Assembly (NCBI RefSeq): GCF_003606385.1
Contig: NZ_CP032514.1
Location: 2,852,001 to 2,916,000 of the forward strand
Source: Actinomyces lilanjuaniae
GTDB taxonomy: Bacteria; Actinomycetota; Actinomycetes; Actinomycetales; Actinomycetaceae
Length of the DNA stretch: 64,000 nt
Reading direction: 5' to 3'
Positions 61,639-64,000 of the stretch are shown here, in pieces (the stretch's first letter is position 1; every line of letters begins with the position of its first letter). A program made the translations under genes and the position numbers. A model generated the notes under the pieces. It saw only the letters and a program-made list of their open reading frames with translations, was not told where the DNA came from and searched no databases.

Positions 61639-62523
61639 TCAGCGGTGCGAGCCGGCAGTCAGCCCTTCGCGCAGCGTGCGCTGCCCGAAGACGAACACAA
61701 GGAAGGCCGGGATCATGGACAGCACCACGCCCGCCAGCACGGTAGCCACCGAGCCGGTCCCCATGTTCCCCTGGAGGGAGACCAGCCCCAGGGGCAACGT
61801 GAAGTTCTGCTCGCTGATAGTCATGATCAGCGGACGGAAGAACTCGTTCCAGTGTGTGTTGAACGCCAGGATCCCCACGATCGCCATCCCCGGCATCGCC
61901 AGCGGCGCGTAGACGGAGATGAAGGTCCGCCACGGGCCGGCTCCATCAAGTTCTGCAGCCTCCCCCAGCTCGGCGGGCAGACCCAGGAAGTACTGACGCA
62001 TGAGAAAGGTGCCGAATGCCGTAGGGACGGCGGGCAGGATGAGCGCTAGCAGGGTGTCCGCCAGGCCCATGCCCCGCACAAGCATGAACACGGGCACGAT
62101 AATCACTTGCATGGGCACCATCATGGTGGCCAGGATGAGCGCGAACAGGAGGTTCTTTCCACGGAACTCGAAGCGTGCGAAGACATATCCTGCCATCGCA
62201 GCCGACAGCATCTGGCCCACGGCGATGAGCGCGGTGACAAGCACCGAGTTGAGGATAAGCATCCACATGTTGACCTCCCGGAACACCGCCGGGTAGGAGG
62301 AGAGGTCAAGGCTTGAGGGGATGACCGAGCTGTCGGTGGCCAGGGACTCCGAGGGCGGCCGCATCGAGGACAGGACCGTCCAGATGACCGGGGCGAGGGT
62401 CGCCAGGGCCGCCAGGGTGAGGACGGTATAGGTAGCGACCTTCCTGATGTCGATCTTCCTCACGGCGGTCCTCCTCACGTCGGGGTTCTGTGCGTCGGGG
62501 CTCTTCACGTCAGGGTTTGTCAT
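61639..62523 (-). CDS. ABC sugar permease, MalG type
   Basis: 294 residues and six membrane segments. The EAA loop reads LGEAAELDGAGPWRTFISVY-APLAMPG. LATMMVPMQVIIVPVFMLVR and NTHWNEFFRPLIM are typical. Partner of the permease at 62535-63410. A short Asp/Asn/Pro-rich N-terminal repeat (NPDVKSPDAQNPDV) precedes the first helix. Confidence 0.92.
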   Translation of the reverse strand: MTNPDVKSPDAQNPDVRRTAVRKIDIRKVATYTVLTLAALATLAPVIWTVLSSMRPPSESLATDSSVIPSSLDLSSYPAVFREVNMWMLILNSVLVTALIAVGQMLSAAMAGYVFARFEFRGKNLLFALILATMMVPMQVIIVPVFMLVRGMGLADTLLALILPAVPTAFGTFLMRQYFLGLPAELGEAAELDGAGPWRTFISVYAPLAMPGMAIVGILAFNTHWNEFFRPLIMTISEQNFTLPLGLVSLQGNMGTGSVATVLAGVVLSMIPAFLVFVFGQRTLREGLTAGSHR

Positions 62524-62534
62524 GTCAGAACTCC

Positions 62535-63410
62535 TCAGCCGTAGAAGACGTAGCGGCGGGACAGACGGAACTGGAGTGCCGTGACCAGCATGATGACGGC
62601 GGTCAGGACGATCCCGATGGCTGAGGCCCGACCGAACTCCAGCTGCCTGAACGCGGACTCATAGATCACCATGACGGCCGTCCTGGTCGAGTCACCGGGG
62701 CCACCACGGGTGAGCACGTAGGGCTGGTCGAAGATCTGCAGCGCAGCGATGATCGCCATAACGGAGGCGACCAGCGTCGTGGGGCTCACCAGGGGGAAGG
62801 TGATTCTCCAGAACTGCCGCCAGCCCGTGGCGCCGTCAACCTGTGCGGCCTCGTAGACCTCCTTGGGGATCGAGGACAGGCCCCCCAGGAACAGCAGGAA
62901 GGAGAAACCGAAGTTCTGCCAGACGTAGACGAGGATGACCACGACCATCGCCCCGCGCGTGGAGGTCAGCCAGGCGACGTTGCCGATGCCGAACAGGTTG
63001 AGAAAGTGGTTGACCAGGCCGAAGTTCTCGTTGAACAAGTAGCTCATGATGATCGACACAGAGGCTGCCGACAGAACCAGCGGGAAGAACAGCACCGAGC
63101 GGAAGAACGACCGGAGCATGGTCGGCATCCTGGTGTTGACCAGGACCGCGAGCGCCAGGGCGACGCTGAGCTGGAGGACGACGGCGACAGCGACGAAGCC
63201 GATGGTGTTGAGGAAGGACACCCGGATCGTCGGGTCAGAGGCGATGTCGGCGAAGTTGCCCAGGCCGACGAACTGAGGCGGGGTGATAATGTCCCAGGAG
63301 AAGAAGGCCAGCAGGACCGAGGCCAGGATCGGCAGGAAGGTGAACAGTCCCAGCCCGACAAGACTGGGGGCCAGGAACAGCCAGATGAGGAGCGTGCGCT
63401 GCATTGTCAT
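62535..63410 (-). CDS. ABC sugar permease, MalF/UgpA type
   Basis: 291 residues from ATG 63410, which overlaps the binding-protein stop (ATGA). Six membrane segments; EAA loop VYEAAQVDGATGWRQFWRIT-FPLVSPT. Forms the channel with the MalG-type subunit; the ATPase is not in the window and may be a shared MsmK-like protein. Confidence 0.92.
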   Translation of the reverse strand: MTMQRTLLIWLFLAPSLVGLGLFTFLPILASVLLAFFSWDIITPPQFVGLGNFADIASDPTIRVSFLNTIGFVAVAVVLQLSVALALAVLVNTRMPTMLRSFFRSVLFFPLVLSAASVSIIMSYLFNENFGLVNHFLNLFGIGNVAWLTSTRGAMVVVILVYVWQNFGFSFLLFLGGLSSIPKEVYEAAQVDGATGWRQFWRITFPLVSPTTLVASVMAIIAALQIFDQPYVLTRGGPGDSTRTAVMVIYESAFRQLEFGRASAIGIVLTAVIMLVTALQFRLSRRYVFYG

Positions 63411-64000
63411 GCCTCCAGGGCTCTGCTGAGGTCGGCGTCCAGGCGCTCCAGGGCTGCGGGCAGAGCGGCGGCAGAGCCGGTGACGGCTCCCAGGACGTTC
63501 TTGATGAGTGCGGTCTCCACCGCTGCCTGCTGGGGCGGCGCGGGGATCGGGACGCAAGGAAAGCGGTCAAGAGTGTCGTAGAAAACCTTCCAGTGGGCAG
63601 GGCCCTTGCCCGTGTACAGGTCCTCGTTGCACATGGAACGGCGGGTGGGAGTGGTGCTGGGTGCCGGGAAGGCCAGCTGCATCCCCTCCAGCGACGTGCA
63701 GAACTTCACCCACTCCCAGGCCTCGTCCTGGCGCTGCGAGGTCCGCAGGACCGCGTAGCCGGAGGCTCCGAACTGGTGGCGCTGGGAGCGCCAGGCGGGG
63801 AAGTAGGTGACGTCGTAGTCCTCGGGGGTGAGCCCGGCCGCGTTGAGTCCCTCGACCCAGAAGCCCCCAGCGGGGGTCATGCCGATGGAGCCTCCGGAGA
63901 ACTGGCCAACAAGCTCGTTACCTCCACCCTGGGCGGGGCTGGTCCCCAGCCCCTCCTCCACCAGGGCGCGCACGAACTCGAAGGACTCGGCGACCCTGGG
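63407..64000 (-). CDS. ABC sugar-binding lipoprotein, C-terminal part only
   Basis: Continues beyond the window end, so its N-terminus and signal are unseen. The visible ~198 residues (GFWVEGLNAAGLTPEDYDVT, ASGYAVLRTSQRQDEAWEWV, KFCTSLEGMQLAFPAPSTTP) match the second lobe of extracellular solute-binding family 1 proteins. Feeds the two permeases; with GH32 it suggests import of sucrose or fructo-oligosaccharides. Confidence 0.88.
   Translation of the reverse strand, partial: PRVAESFEFVRALVEEGLGTSPAQGGGNELVGQFSGGSIGMTPAGGFWVEGLNAAGLTPEDYDVTYFPAWRSQRHQFGASGYAVLRTSQRQDEAWEWVKFCTSLEGMQLAFPAPSTTPTRRSMCNEDLYTGKGPAHWKVFYDTLDRFPCVPIPAPPQQAAVETALIKNVLGAVTGSAAALPAALERLDADLSRALEA

Overview
High-G+C actinobacterial DNA, most likely from the family Actinomycetaceae (Actinomyces or a relative). 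Evidence: strong G/C third-position bias, many GTG starts, Tad/Flp pilus genes, an actinobacterial-type SAM-I leader, a System II cytochrome c maturation operon next to nrfHA, and LytR_C and DUF192 genes typical of the group. No rRNA, CRISPR array, insertion sequence or phage gene was seen. One tRNA (Ser, anticodon CGA) is present.

Layout. 1-7.3 kb (minus): Tad pilus machinery (tadB, tadA/cpaF, a TadE pseudopilin, a CpaE ATPase fused to a second TadE domain, cpaB, a zinc-ribbon protein), then a prepilin peptidase and a DUF192 gene. 7.5-31.5 kb: housekeeping and metabolic genes, including uracil permease and upp, two paralogous glutamine-amidotransferase-like genes (one without its catalytic residues), tRNA adenosine deaminase, a BCCT transporter, an aldo/keto reductase, a metNIQ methionine importer behind a SAM-I riboswitch, a phosphatase and an M20 hydrolase. 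31.6-32.3 kb: remains of a Fic gene. 32.6-39.9 kb: a respiratory nitrite ammonification operon (nrfH, nrfA, a TPR protein) continuing into ccdA, resB, resC/ccsA and resA, which mature the c-type hemes.

40.0-47.6 kb: the most interesting region. It is lower in G+C and encodes a plantazolicin-like linear azole-containing peptide pathway. A 43-residue precursor, too short for ordinary gene callers, has a leader ending Phe-Glu-Pro-Thr-Ala-Ala and the novel core RCSSSSSTCCIACVRL. It has its own strong promoter and is followed by a large hairpin. Downstream are an NmrA-like protein, a small membrane protein, an E1-like leader-binding protein, a YcaO cyclodehydratase, a SagB-type dehydrogenase, an ABC exporter, a methyltransferase and a CPBP protease. 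That set is what is needed to make, oxidise, trim, N-methylate and export a polyazole peptide.

47.8-64 kb: an ABC-2 exporter with a palindromic operator, nrdF, a nucleoside kinase-like protein, TspO, gluconate permease and kinase, a sugar MFS porter, a pair of paralogous membrane proteins around a lone ribbon-helix-helix antitoxin, then a LacI regulator with a GH32 fructosidase and an ABC sugar importer running off the window end.

Caveat: several otherwise well conserved genes (tadB, the LytR_C gene, metI, resB, ycaO and an unknown gene at 29 kb) are broken by small frameshifts. Nearly all look like single-base losses in G/C runs, so sequencing error is at least as likely as gene decay.
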